NCBI GenBank assembly: GCA_964560495.1
Contig: CAZLMM010000020.1
Coordinates: 1 to 64,000 of the forward strand
DNA from: UBA5069 sp964560495
GTDB lineage: Bacteria > Chloroflexota > Anaerolineae > Caldilineales > Caldilineaceae
Length of the DNA: 64,000 nucleotides
Reading direction: 5' to 3'
Of the stretch, positions 30,263 through 39,200 are shown piece after piece (the first letter of the stretch is position 1; each line of letters starts with the position of its first letter). Under the pieces are notes generated by a model, which made no database searches, had not been told where the DNA came from, and worked only from the letters and a program-made list of their open reading frames with translations. The position numbers and the translations under genes were made by a program.

Positions 30263-30720
30263 ATGAATTCTATTCCATCTGAGAGAAAACTCTACAACGA
30301 GGACCTCTCCCTTTGGGCAGAGCAACAGGCGCTCTTGCTGCGCCGCCAGCAATTCACCCAACTGGACGCCTCGCACCTCATCGAAGAACTGGAAGACATG
30401 CGCAGCAGCACGCGCCGCGAACTCGTCAGCCGATTGGCCGTGTTGTTGGCGCACTTGATGAAGCGGCAATTCCAGCCCGCCAAACGTTCACGCTGTTGGG
30501 AGGCGACCATCCAGGTGCAGCGTTCAGAGGTCGCCGATTTGCTTACCGATAACCCCAGCCTGTATGGTCAGTGGGAAATGCTGATCGAACGCGCCTGACC
30601 AAAAGCCCGCCGCCTCGCCTGGGGAGAAATCGGATTGGAGCTTGATCGTTTCCCGGCAACGTGCCCATACAGCGCCACAGAACTCCTCGACGAAGAATTT
30701 CTGCCCGACCAGGCCAATTG
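30263..30720 (+). pseudogene. DUF29 gene interrupted by an in-frame TGA
   Basis: The frame from ATG 30263 (AGGA 9 bases upstream) encodes 111 residues typical of DUF29: YNEDLSLWAEQQALLLRRQQF, LDASHLIEELEDM, LAHLMKRQFQP, WEATIQVQRSEVADLL. It stops at TGA 30596-30598, but the same frame continues directly with the missing DUF29 C terminus (ARRLAWGEIGLELDRFPATC, PYSATELLDEEFLP). One base substitution therefore separates this from an intact gene. The frame then runs without a stop into the EamA gene. Likely a recent pseudogene; the truncated protein may still be made. Confidence 0.75.
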
Positions 30721-30736
30721 CGCCCCAACCTGCTTC

Positions 30737-31624
30737 ATGTATTCACGCAATACTTCCGTCATCCTCTTGCTCTGCGCAGTGCTACTCTGGAGCACCAGCG
30801 GCCTGATGATCAAGCTCTCATCACTCAACCCGGTGGCCTTGGCCGGCGGGCGCAGCGCCGTCACGGCGTTGGTGCTGCTGCTGTGGATTCGCTATGTGAA
30901 TCGGCGCGCCGGCCGGCGAAAAATCAACCCAGTCTTCACCTGGTCAGCAGCGCAGATCGGCGGCAGCCTGACCATGGTGATCACCTTCGTGCTCTTTATT
31001 TCGGCCACTCAGCTCACGTCGGCGGCCAATGCCATCTTCCTTCAGTACACCGCGCCCCTCTATGTCGCGCTCTTTGGCGCATGGTTTCTGGGCGAGCGCC
31101 CCAAGCCTGTCGATTGGTGGGCCATGGCCGTGATCGTGGCCGGCATGACTTTCTTCTTTGGCGATGGGTTGAGCAGCGCTGGCTTGTTGGGCAATTTGCT
31201 GGCTGCCGCCTCGGGGGTAACTCTGGCCTGGATGACGCTCTTCCTGCGCAAGGAGCGGGAGCACGCCAGCGAGACGATCCTCCTTGGCAACACCTTCACC
31301 GCCCTCATCGGCCTGCCCTTTCTCCTGCTCACCCCGCCCCAACCCACCGACTGGGCGATCTTGCTCTACCTGGGCGCGCTACAACTGGGGCTACCCTTCA
31401 TCCTCTACGCCATCGCCATCCGTCGCCTGGAAGCCCTGGAGACGATTTTGATCCAGACGCTGGAGCCGATCCTCAACCCGTTGTGGGTTTTTCTGGTGAT
31501 GGGTGAACAGCCCAGCCCCTTGGCCCTGTTGGGCGGTCTGCTGGTGATCGGAGCCGTGACGGTGCGGTCGCTTTTCGCTGCGCGGCGGCAGCCGGTGCAG
31601 CTTTCACAGGCTGTGATAGAATGA
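30737..31624 (+). CDS. EamA/DMT-family transporter
   Basis: A 295-residue protein with ten hydrophobic segments arranged as two EamA repeats; RSVILLLCAVLLWSTSG-type opening, FISATQLTSAANAIFLQYTAPLYVALFGAWFLGERP ending repeat one, and EALETILIQTLEPILNPLWVFLVMGEQPS ending repeat two. These carriers export or import small metabolites. The ATG at 30737 was chosen because the first membrane helix follows; the frame upstream belongs to the broken DUF29 gene. Confidence 0.9.
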   Translation: MYSRNTSVILLLCAVLLWSTSGLMIKLSSLNPVALAGGRSAVTALVLLLWIRYVNRRAGRRKINPVFTWSAAQIGGSLTMVITFVLFISATQLTSAANAIFLQYTAPLYVALFGAWFLGERPKPVDWWAMAVIVAGMTFFFGDGLSSAGLLGNLLAAASGVTLAWMTLFLRKEREHASETILLGNTFTALIGLPFLLLTPPQPTDWAILLYLGALQLGLPFILYAIAIRRLEALETILIQTLEPILNPLWVFLVMGEQPSPLALLGGLLVIGAVTVRSLFAARRQPVQLSQAVIE

Positions 31625-31735
31625 TGATCTCATAAAGGTCAATATACGATGGCATCCAGGATGTGTCGAACAGGGCTGATTGCACCACAGAGCATCTCCT
31701 ATGTGCGTTTGCGCTATTAGCCCGTTTTGATTAAG

Positions 31736-31809
31736 ATAACGCACTGCACAAAGACAATTCATGACGCAATCGTTCTCCATGACTCGATTCAGCGGGTCGA
31801 CGTGACGCA
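31736..31809. promoter_or_regulatory. Half-sites resembling the phasin operator, upstream of hupE
   Basis: ATAACGCACTGC (31736-31747) repeats the first 12 bases of the right arm at 21771, and CGTGACGCA (31801-31809) matches the left arm core; TGACGCA also occurs at 31762-31768. They lie in the 218-bp gap before hupE. This may be a second binding region for the same regulator, but short matches could be chance. Confidence 0.3.
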
Positions 31810-31842
31810 TTTGAACTGCACAACCAGAAAAACGAGGAGATC

Positions 31843-32421
31843 ATGTCCGTACTGATTGTTGCTATCATTCGGGGTCGTATCTTTCTCCATGCAGGATACG
31901 ACAACACTATCTTCGCCGGTTTGCTCCATCCTGTTTTGGGCGTCGACCACTTACTGGCCATGGTGACTGTCGGTCTGCTCAGCGCCCAAATGGGCGGGCG
32001 GGCGATCTGGACGGTGCCGGCAGCCTTTGTGACTGTGATGGCGCTTGGGGGTGTTTTGGGAATCGCCGGCGTCCCGCTTCCTTTTGTTGAATATGCCATT
32101 GCCTTGTCGGTGGTCACACTGGGGATTGCGCTGGCAGCCAACAAACGACTGCCGGTTGTAGCGGCCATGGCCCTTGTCGGCATGTTTGCGCTCTTTCATG
32201 GCCATGCCCACGGCGCAGAATTGCCGGTCTATTCGGGCACAGCTGTGGGCGTACTGGCCTACATCTTTGGCTTCCTGGTCGCCACTGCCGGTCTGCACCT
32301 GGTGGGCGCGCTCACCGGTCAGATTGCCGTCAGCAATCCGCTCGGAGCCAATGCGCTACGACTCTCCGGCGCATTGATCGCCGTCGTCGGCGCGTACCTG
32401 ATGATTGGCATCTCCCAATGA
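31843..32421 (+). CDS. HupE/UreJ-family membrane protein
   Basis: A 192-residue protein with six or seven hydrophobic segments and the family motifs FAGLLHPVLGVDHLLAMVTVGLLSAQ and ALFHGHAHGAELP, whose histidines are thought to bind Ni or Co. GAGGAG lies 5 bases before the ATG. HupE proteins transport nickel or cobalt, typically beside hydrogenase or urease genes; neither is present here. It lies 43 bases upstream of, and in line with, the NRPS cluster. Confidence 0.88.
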   Translation: MSVLIVAIIRGRIFLHAGYDNTIFAGLLHPVLGVDHLLAMVTVGLLSAQMGGRAIWTVPAAFVTVMALGGVLGIAGVPLPFVEYAIALSVVTLGIALAANKRLPVVAAMALVGMFALFHGHAHGAELPVYSGTAVGVLAYIFGFLVATAGLHLVGALTGQIAVSNPLGANALRLSGALIAVVGAYLMIGISQ

Positions 32422-32464
32422 TAGACGCAAGGCACAGATCTGACCAGATCAGGGATTGCGCGGT

Positions 32465-34162
32465 ATGGTAATCGAGGGTTCGGAAAACAAAGACCTCAGG
32501 TTCAGAAACCCGGAACGCCTGTTACTGGTCGTCATCGCATTCGTCCTTTGGAGCATTGGATTCCTCGATCTGCTGGGACACACCAGCGCAGAGCCAGACG
32601 TTTTCGGGCGCTATTCTTGGCCTTTCTTCCTCTTTATCGCTCTCTACGGCTGCACCATTGCCGTTTGGGTTGCGCTTTTTGCCAGTCCCACGCTTCTCTC
32701 GCGCTTGTTCGAGGCTATCAGATATGTCCAGCGTCGCAATTGGCTGGCGCTCGGTGTGATGGCCGGGATCGGAGCCGGACTGTGGGTGGTTCTGGAGTGG
32801 GATCGCTGGTCACGCTCGCCTGGTTTGCAGTTTTCTGCGTTTGGCTTGTTGCTATTGACCGGCGGCGTCTTGCTCTTTTCTGGTTGGAAAGGGCGCGAAA
32901 AAGGTCAGTGGTGGAGGAAAGTGATTGCCTACCCGCTTTTTGTCCTGGCGAGCATCGAACTGGTCGTCCAGCTCGCCGCATGGTTTGGGGTTCTGCCCGG
33001 GAAACAGCGCATCGGCGGCGATTTTGCGCCCTACGAGCGAATCTATTACGCAGACGGAGGGTTTCGCAACGACTTTGCCAATCGCTATGGTTGGTCTTTT
33101 CCAGATTTCAAGCTCGACGAAAGCAAGAAAAGAGTTCTCATCCTTGGAGGGCGAGATGTTCAGGCGTTGACGATTCCGCCCGAGCAGCAACTTGCCGCCC
33201 TTTTGTCTCAAAAAATCGCACAAAACCGCCAGACGACGGATCCCCAAACCGAGGTAATTGCGATTGGTCTGCCTGGTTTCGGCCCAAGCCCCTATCTGTA
33301 TGATGAATTTATGGCCGAGATCGTCAAATATGGCATCGACGAGGTGATTGTCCTCTTTCACTTGGGAAACGATTTTCAACATCCTTTGCCTGAAATGAAT
33401 CCGATCGTATATACGATTGACGATGCAAATTCCGTCGACATTCACCCTGAAAGCAAGAGGTTGCGCCACGATCTGACCCACTATTTCTTGCGCGGTTATC
33501 TGTCATTTCAGCCTGTGGAGACAATTCGCAGCAACTATCTAACCTCTCAAGTAGTCGGCGCGCTGATTCACAACTGGACGGAGGGGGCAAATATTGCCGC
33601 TGATACGCCAACGCAAGATGGAGAGATTAACTTTCCTCGTCTTCAGGGCTTTGTAACCAGCCATCTTGCCCTGACCGAACCAGGGCACGCCGGCATACGC
33701 GCTACCGATCAGAGAGTTATTCCCAACGGCAACAATTTCATCTTCGAGAAGCCTAGCGATGGCGCTGCCGAAAAAGCTGTTGCGATTGCGGGCAATATGC
33801 TTGAGACAGCGCATGCCTTCGCCGCTGCCAACGGCATTGATTTTCACGTTGTCACAGTTCCGGTTTTTCCTCAGGCATTCTTCAGTCAATTCGAAGATGC
33901 GGATTGGAGACCAGAGGTTGGCAACTACGATCTGTTTCTACCCGAAAAAGGGTTGGCAGATTTTGCTACTGCAGCAGGAATCGACCTCATCACCATGGGC
34001 CAACTGATGAAAATAGAAGGACTCGATGTCAGCGAGATCGAGCAATTGTACGCCCCTGATGGACAAGGGCAGTTGACGTCGGCGGGGCAGCGATACTTTG
34101 CTGACGTCATTTACGCGTGCCTTTTTGCCGAGCCAGGCGAGCGTATGTGCCATAACGAATGA
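32465..34162 (+). CDS. Membrane protein with degenerate SGNH-hydrolase-like domain, first gene of the NRPS cluster
   Basis: The 565-residue protein has about five hydrophobic segments in the first 190 residues and then a large soluble domain. The domain looks like an SGNH/AlgX-type fold: KKRVLILGGRDVQALTIPPEQQLAALLSQKI aligns with the usual VLVLGDS...YP..L block, and IDEVIVLFHLGNDF resembles the later GxND block. The nucleophile position is not serine: GDS is replaced by GGR. A C-terminal GQLTSAGQRYFADVIYACL resembles the HLN/H-containing helix but lacks the histidine. A nonenzymatic binding role, or a diverged acyltransferase, is possible. The ATG at 32465 follows AGGGA. It ends 23 bases before the first NRPS gene. 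Confidence 0.6.
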   Translation: MVIEGSENKDLRFRNPERLLLVVIAFVLWSIGFLDLLGHTSAEPDVFGRYSWPFFLFIALYGCTIAVWVALFASPTLLSRLFEAIRYVQRRNWLALGVMAGIGAGLWVVLEWDRWSRSPGLQFSAFGLLLLTGGVLLFSGWKGREKGQWWRKVIAYPLFVLASIELVVQLAAWFGVLPGKQRIGGDFAPYERIYYADGGFRNDFANRYGWSFPDFKLDESKKRVLILGGRDVQALTIPPEQQLAALLSQKIAQNRQTTDPQTEVIAIGLPGFGPSPYLYDEFMAEIVKYGIDEVIVLFHLGNDFQHPLPEMNPIVYTIDDANSVDIHPESKRLRHDLTHYFLRGYLSFQPVETIRSNYLTSQVVGALIHNWTEGANIAADTPTQDGEINFPRLQGFVTSHLALTEPGHAGIRATDQRVIPNGNNFIFEKPSDGAAEKAVAIAGNMLETAHAFAAANGIDFHVVTVPVFPQAFFSQFEDADWRPEVGNYDLFLPEKGLADFATAAGIDLITMGQLMKIEGLDVSEIEQLYAPDGQGQLTSAGQRYFADVIYACLFAEPGERMCHNE

Positions 34163-34185
34163 TTGCCATTGGACTTTGAACCGAC

Positions 34186-36228
34186 ATGAGCTTTCAGCGC
34201 GCAATCCAGAACCGACAAGATTATCGTACTGGCGTGCTCAGCGAAGTCGAGGAGCAACAATTAGCGACTGCCGCCAGTGACGCCGAGATTCAGGGTTCGG
34301 GCGGCAGAACGATAGCAGAACTTTTTGAAGCTCAGGTTATCAGGACACCCCACGCGCCTGCCGTTCGTTTCGAATTGCAGCAACTGACCTACATCGAGCT
34401 GAATCGCCGCGCAAACCAACTGGCGCACCATCTCCAGCGCTTGGGGGTTGGATCAGATACACCAGTGGGCATCTGCCTCCCGCGTTCCCTGGAAATGGCG
34501 GTTGCAGTCCTTGCTGTAATCAAAGCAGGGAACGCCTATCTGCCACTCGATCCCACGTATCCCAAGGATCGGCTACGCTATATGCTCGCCGACTCACATT
34601 CGCCAATCATCCTCACTCGACAAACTTTGACAGAGCTCTTTGCGGAAATTCCCGCTCGTATACTCGACCTGGATTTGTTACAGGGTGCAGTGAACCCCTG
34701 CGATGACCACAACCTGCAGCGCCCGATCCAGCCTGACAATCTGGCCTATATCATGTATACGTCTGGGTCTACCGGCGAACCGAAAGGCGTTGCCATGCCG
34801 CATCGTGCGTTGGTCAACTTGATTTGCTGGCACCGCCAACATCCACTCCTCAGCCAACCAGCAGTCACACTACAGTTTAGCGCATTGAGTTTTGATGTAT
34901 CATTCCAGGAGCTTTTCTCAACCTGGTGTACAGGCGGCGAGCTTGTGCTCATGGCTGATAGTATACGACGTGATCTTTTCGCTGTGTGGAAGTTCATCCA
35001 ACAGGAACGCATCGAAAGAATCTTTGCGCCGTTCATTGCACTGCAACATCTGGCCGAATTAATCGCCGAAAACACACAGACGCGCTGCCGTCTGAAGCAA
35101 ATTGTCACAGCAGGAGAACAACTTCTGGTCACTGACGCGATTCGGCGCAGCCTGACCCATCTCAAGGGTTGCACATTGCACAATCAATATGGCCCTACCG
35201 AGGCGCATGTAGTGAGCGAATACATCCTGACAGGGGAACCAGCGACGTGGCCGACCATTGCGCCGATTGGCCGACCCATTGACAATGTGAGTCTTGTCGT
35301 ACTGGATGAACAAATGCAGCCAACCGCGCCCGGAATTTCTGGTGATCTATATATCGGCGGCGAAGCGCTGGCAACAGGATATATCCACCATCCGGGGCGA
35401 ACTGCCGAGCGATTCATCCCAGCCCCGCAAGACGCCAAAGCAGGCGCGCGCTTGTATCGCACAGGGGATGTGGCTTGCTGGCAAACGGATGGCAACTTGC
35501 TTTTCCTTGGTCGCAAGGACCAGCAGGTCAAAGTGCGAGGCGTCCGCGTTGAGTTAGGTGAAATAGAGGCAGCGCTGGCCCAACATCCGGCAGTGAGCGC
35601 TTGCGCCGTATCTATACGCGAAGAGAATCCTGGGAATCGACGTCTGGCAGCCTATTGGGTGGCGCGCGATAGAAGCCAGGCCACAGCCGGAGAGTTGCGC
35701 GCCCACCTGCAGAAAACACTGCCCGACTACATGATTCCTGCCAGTATCGAGCAGTTGAATGCGTTGCCTCTTTCGCCTGTTGGCAAAGTGGATCGCGATG
35801 CGCTGGCGCGGCTGACTCATGCTGCGCTCTCTGTTGCCGACGATCATCCTCGTACTCCGGTGGAGAAGATTCTGACAGAGATCTGGTCAGATGTGCTGCA
35901 AGCGCCAATGATTGGCATCCATGATAACTACTTCGAGATGGGGGGCGACTCGATTCTGGCCATCCGAATCGCAACCAGGGCAAAACAACACGGGCTGCGC
36001 ATTACCCCTGGGCTGCTTATGGAGCACCCAACCATCTCCCAACTCGCCGCAATGACGGGTGCGGATGCGGCGATGCAGGCTGAACAGAGCGTCGCGCCAG
36101 ACGGGCCAACTCGAACGCCCGAATCCAGACGCCGCGGCTCCTCTGATTTTCCCAATGCCGGTCTCGACCAGCAGGAACTGGATGATTTGCTGGCGGAAAT
36201 CCGTGAGCTTGAGGCACAGGGTCGATGA
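34186..36228 (+). CDS. Nonribosomal peptide synthetase, A-PCP loading module
   Basis: A 680-residue initiation module. The adenylation domain (about 45-540) has A3 YTSGSTGEPKG, A5 NQYGPTEAH, A7 YRTGD, A8 VRGVRVELGEIE and A10 SPVGKVDRDAL. The carrier domain has FEMGGDSIL with the phosphopantetheine serine at about residue 589. There is no condensation domain. Pocket residues read by eye against GrsA are D-V-Q-F-V-A-Q-V-V-K, closest to proline-type codes I know (DVQ-x-IAHVVK), with differences at two positions besides the variable one. The tail LDQQELDDLLAEIRELEAQ looks like a short docking motif for the next protein. The next gene overlaps the stop codon. Confidence 0.92.
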   Translation: MSFQRAIQNRQDYRTGVLSEVEEQQLATAASDAEIQGSGGRTIAELFEAQVIRTPHAPAVRFELQQLTYIELNRRANQLAHHLQRLGVGSDTPVGICLPRSLEMAVAVLAVIKAGNAYLPLDPTYPKDRLRYMLADSHSPIILTRQTLTELFAEIPARILDLDLLQGAVNPCDDHNLQRPIQPDNLAYIMYTSGSTGEPKGVAMPHRALVNLICWHRQHPLLSQPAVTLQFSALSFDVSFQELFSTWCTGGELVLMADSIRRDLFAVWKFIQQERIERIFAPFIALQHLAELIAENTQTRCRLKQIVTAGEQLLVTDAIRRSLTHLKGCTLHNQYGPTEAHVVSEYILTGEPATWPTIAPIGRPIDNVSLVVLDEQMQPTAPGISGDLYIGGEALATGYIHHPGRTAERFIPAPQDAKAGARLYRTGDVACWQTDGNLLFLGRKDQQVKVRGVRVELGEIEAALAQHPAVSACAVSIREENPGNRRLAAYWVARDRSQATAGELRAHLQKTLPDYMIPASIEQLNALPLSPVGKVDRDALARLTHAALSVADDHPRTPVEKILTEIWSDVLQAPMIGIHDNYFEMGGDSILAIRIATRAKQHGLRITPGLLMEHPTISQLAAMTGADAAMQAEQSVAPDGPTRTPESRRRGSSDFPNAGLDQQELDDLLAEIRELEAQGR

Positions 36229-39200
36229 TGCACAACGACAACCTGGAGTCCATCTACGCCCTTTCGCCCATGCAGAAGGGCGTCCTCTTCCATTCAGCCT
36301 ATGGCGACGGCGTCGACGTTTATGTGGTCGTGGCTCACGTCACCTTGCACGGCGCGGTGGATAGCCAGCTTCTCAGGCGTTCCTGGCAATGGGTGATGGA
36401 GCGACATCCTGTCCTCCGCACTTTCTTCTTGTGGAAAAACCGCGCCGAGCCGGTCCAGATCGTGCGTCAGCGCGTGGAACTGCCCTGGGAGGAACACGAC
36501 TGGAGTCATCTAACGGAGAGCGAATTTCAGGGGCGAGTGGATGCGCTCCTGGCAAACGAACGCGACCAGCGTTTCGATCTTTCCAGCGCGCCCTTGATGC
36601 GTCTGATCCTGGTGCGCCAGTCCACGTGCGACTATCGGCTGATTTGGAGCCATCACCATATCATCCTGGATGGCTGGTCGGCTGCGCAGCTTCTCAAGGA
36701 AGTCCTGTCCACCTATCAGGCTGCGTCTGAGGGCAGGGAACTCCATCCGGAGCCGTCGCCGCCCTTCGAGGAATACATCGGTTGGCTAAAGGTGCAGAAC
36801 ACCGCTGACGCGGCGGCATACTGGCGCGAGACGCTGACCGGCTACACGCCGCCGTCGCCCCTGTTTCCCGAGGATGCTCCCGACGCGCCGAAAGAACCGT
36901 TTCCTGCCTATGACATTCAGCGCGTGCGCCTCTCCTATACAACCACTGCGGCGCTGCAAGGGCTGGCAAGACGGTTGCAGGTCACGTTGAACACCGTGAT
37001 GCAAGGCGCATGGGCTCTGCTGCTGAGTCGATACAGTGACGCTTCGGATGTGGTCTTCGGCGCGACTGTCGCTGGCCGCGCCATCGACCTGACGGGGGTC
37101 GAAGGCATGGTGGGGCTGTTCATCAATACGCTGCCGATCCGCGTCTCTGCACCCGCTCACGCGCTGTTGCCGGCGTGGCTGAAGCAATTGCAGACACAGC
37201 AGGTTGCTTCTCGGCGCTACGAACACTGCTCCCTGGCAGATATTCAGGCCTGGAGCGGCGTGCAGCGTTCACAGGGCCAGTCGCTGTTCGAGAGCATTTT
37301 CGTCTTTGGCAACTACCCCATGCAAGACCGGCTGAACGAACCGGGTTGGGAGTTCGAGGTTGGCGACGTTGAATTCGTCGATGGCTCCCATTACCCTCTC
37401 TCGCTGATCATCGCCCCGGGCGATTCCATCGCGCTCAACCTGCACTATGATTGCCGACGCTTCCGGCGCGCTACGATCACCCGCATATTGGGCCACTATC
37501 AGGCGCTGCTCGAAGCCTTCATTGCCAATCCCCACCGCCCCCTTGCTGCGTTTTCACTGCTCACCGCAGACGAGATGCAGCAGTTTATAGTGGACTTCAA
37601 CCAGACGGGAACAGCGACCCCGCCCATCGAGACCGTAGTGCAATCCTTCGAGCGACAAGTCGCTCTGACGCCGAACACGGTTGCGCTACGCTGGAATGGG
37701 CAATCGCTCACATATCAACAACTGAATCGCCGCGCCAACCAGCTGGCGCGTTTTCTCGCCAGGCGCGGCGCCGGCCCAGGCACGATTGTGGCCCTCTTCC
37801 TGGAGCGCTCACCCGAAGCAGTCATCGCGATTTGGGCTACGCTCAAAGCCGGCGCCGCCTACACGCCGCTGAGCGTCACGCTGCCAGGCCAGCGCCTGGC
37901 GTTCATGCTGGGCGAGACCACCGCGCCCGTGGTGTTGACCACATACCGCCTGGCGTCGCGGCTGCCAGCGTCCGCTACAACCGTTGTCTGCATCGATGAA
38001 GACTGGCCGACGATCGGTGAGGAAGCAGACGATAACCCATCTCCCGCCGCCGGGCCCAATGACCTGGCCTACGTCATCTACACCTCTGGCTCCACCGGCC
38101 TGCCCAAGGGCGCGGCAATACGCCATAGCAACCTGACGAACTACGTGCAGTGGGCCAGGCGCGCCTATTTGCAAGGCGAAAAGCTTGACTTTCCGCTCTT
38201 TTCCTCCCTATCCTTCGATCTGACGGTTACATCCATCTTTGTCCCACTGACAGCCGGTGCAGCGCTTGTCATCTATGACGAAGGCGAGGCAGGCAATCTG
38301 ACCGTTCTCGATGTGATCCGAGACGACCTGGTGGAGATCATCAAGCTCACGCCGTCCCATCTCGCGCTGATCAAACAAGCTGGCGTCAGGCCGACCCGCT
38401 TGCGCAAAATGATCGTGGGCGGCGAAGATCTGAAACGCAGTCTGGCAATCGCCATCCATGATCTCTTCGGCGACGCGGTCGAGATCTATAACGAGTATGG
38501 GCCAACCGAAGCCACGGTAGGTTGTATGATCCATCGCTTCGATCCCGCGAGTGACCTGGACGCCTCCGTGCCCATCGGCAAGCCCATCGACAACACTCAG
38601 ATCTATATCCTGGACGAGCACCTGAATCTGACGCCGCCGGGGGTCATCGGCGAGGTGTGCATTGGCGGCGCAGGCGTTGCGCAAGGCTATCTCAAACGGC
38701 CTGATCTCACAGCGGCCAGATTTGTCGCTCACCCTCTGCAGCCCGGCGCGACCCTTTATCGCACCGGCGATCTGGCGCGCTGGCGCGCAGACGGGCGGAT
38801 GCAGTTCCTGGGCCGCGCCGACCACCAGGTCAAGGTGCGGGGGCATCGGGTTGAGTTGGGCGAAATCGAGAACAACCTGCTCCTCCATCCCTATGTTGAA
38901 GATGCCGTCGTCGCATTGGCGCAGCCGCGAGCGCCAGCGACTCCGTCATCGATCAGGCGCTGCCTCCGCTGCGGTCTGCCCGACAACTATCCAGACGCCG
39001 ACCTGGATCGGGATGGCGTCTGCGCGACCTGCCGCAAGTATGAACAAGTGCAAGAGAATTTTCGCCCATATTTCAGAACGCGCAACGATCTACAGGCACT
39101 GCTTGAGCAGGCAAAACGAAGCAAGACGGGCAAGTACGATTGCATGGTTCTCTTCAGCGGCGGCAAAGACAGCACATACATGCTCTATCAGTTGACGCGC

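Noticed and set aside
30596..30598. Selenocysteine reading of the in-frame TGA
   Set aside because: DUF29 is not a selenoprotein family and I see no SECIS-like hairpin just downstream; a nonsense mutation is simpler.
31843..32421. HupE as evidence for a hydrogenase or urease operon
   Set aside because: No hydrogenase, urease or Ni-maturation gene is present in the window.
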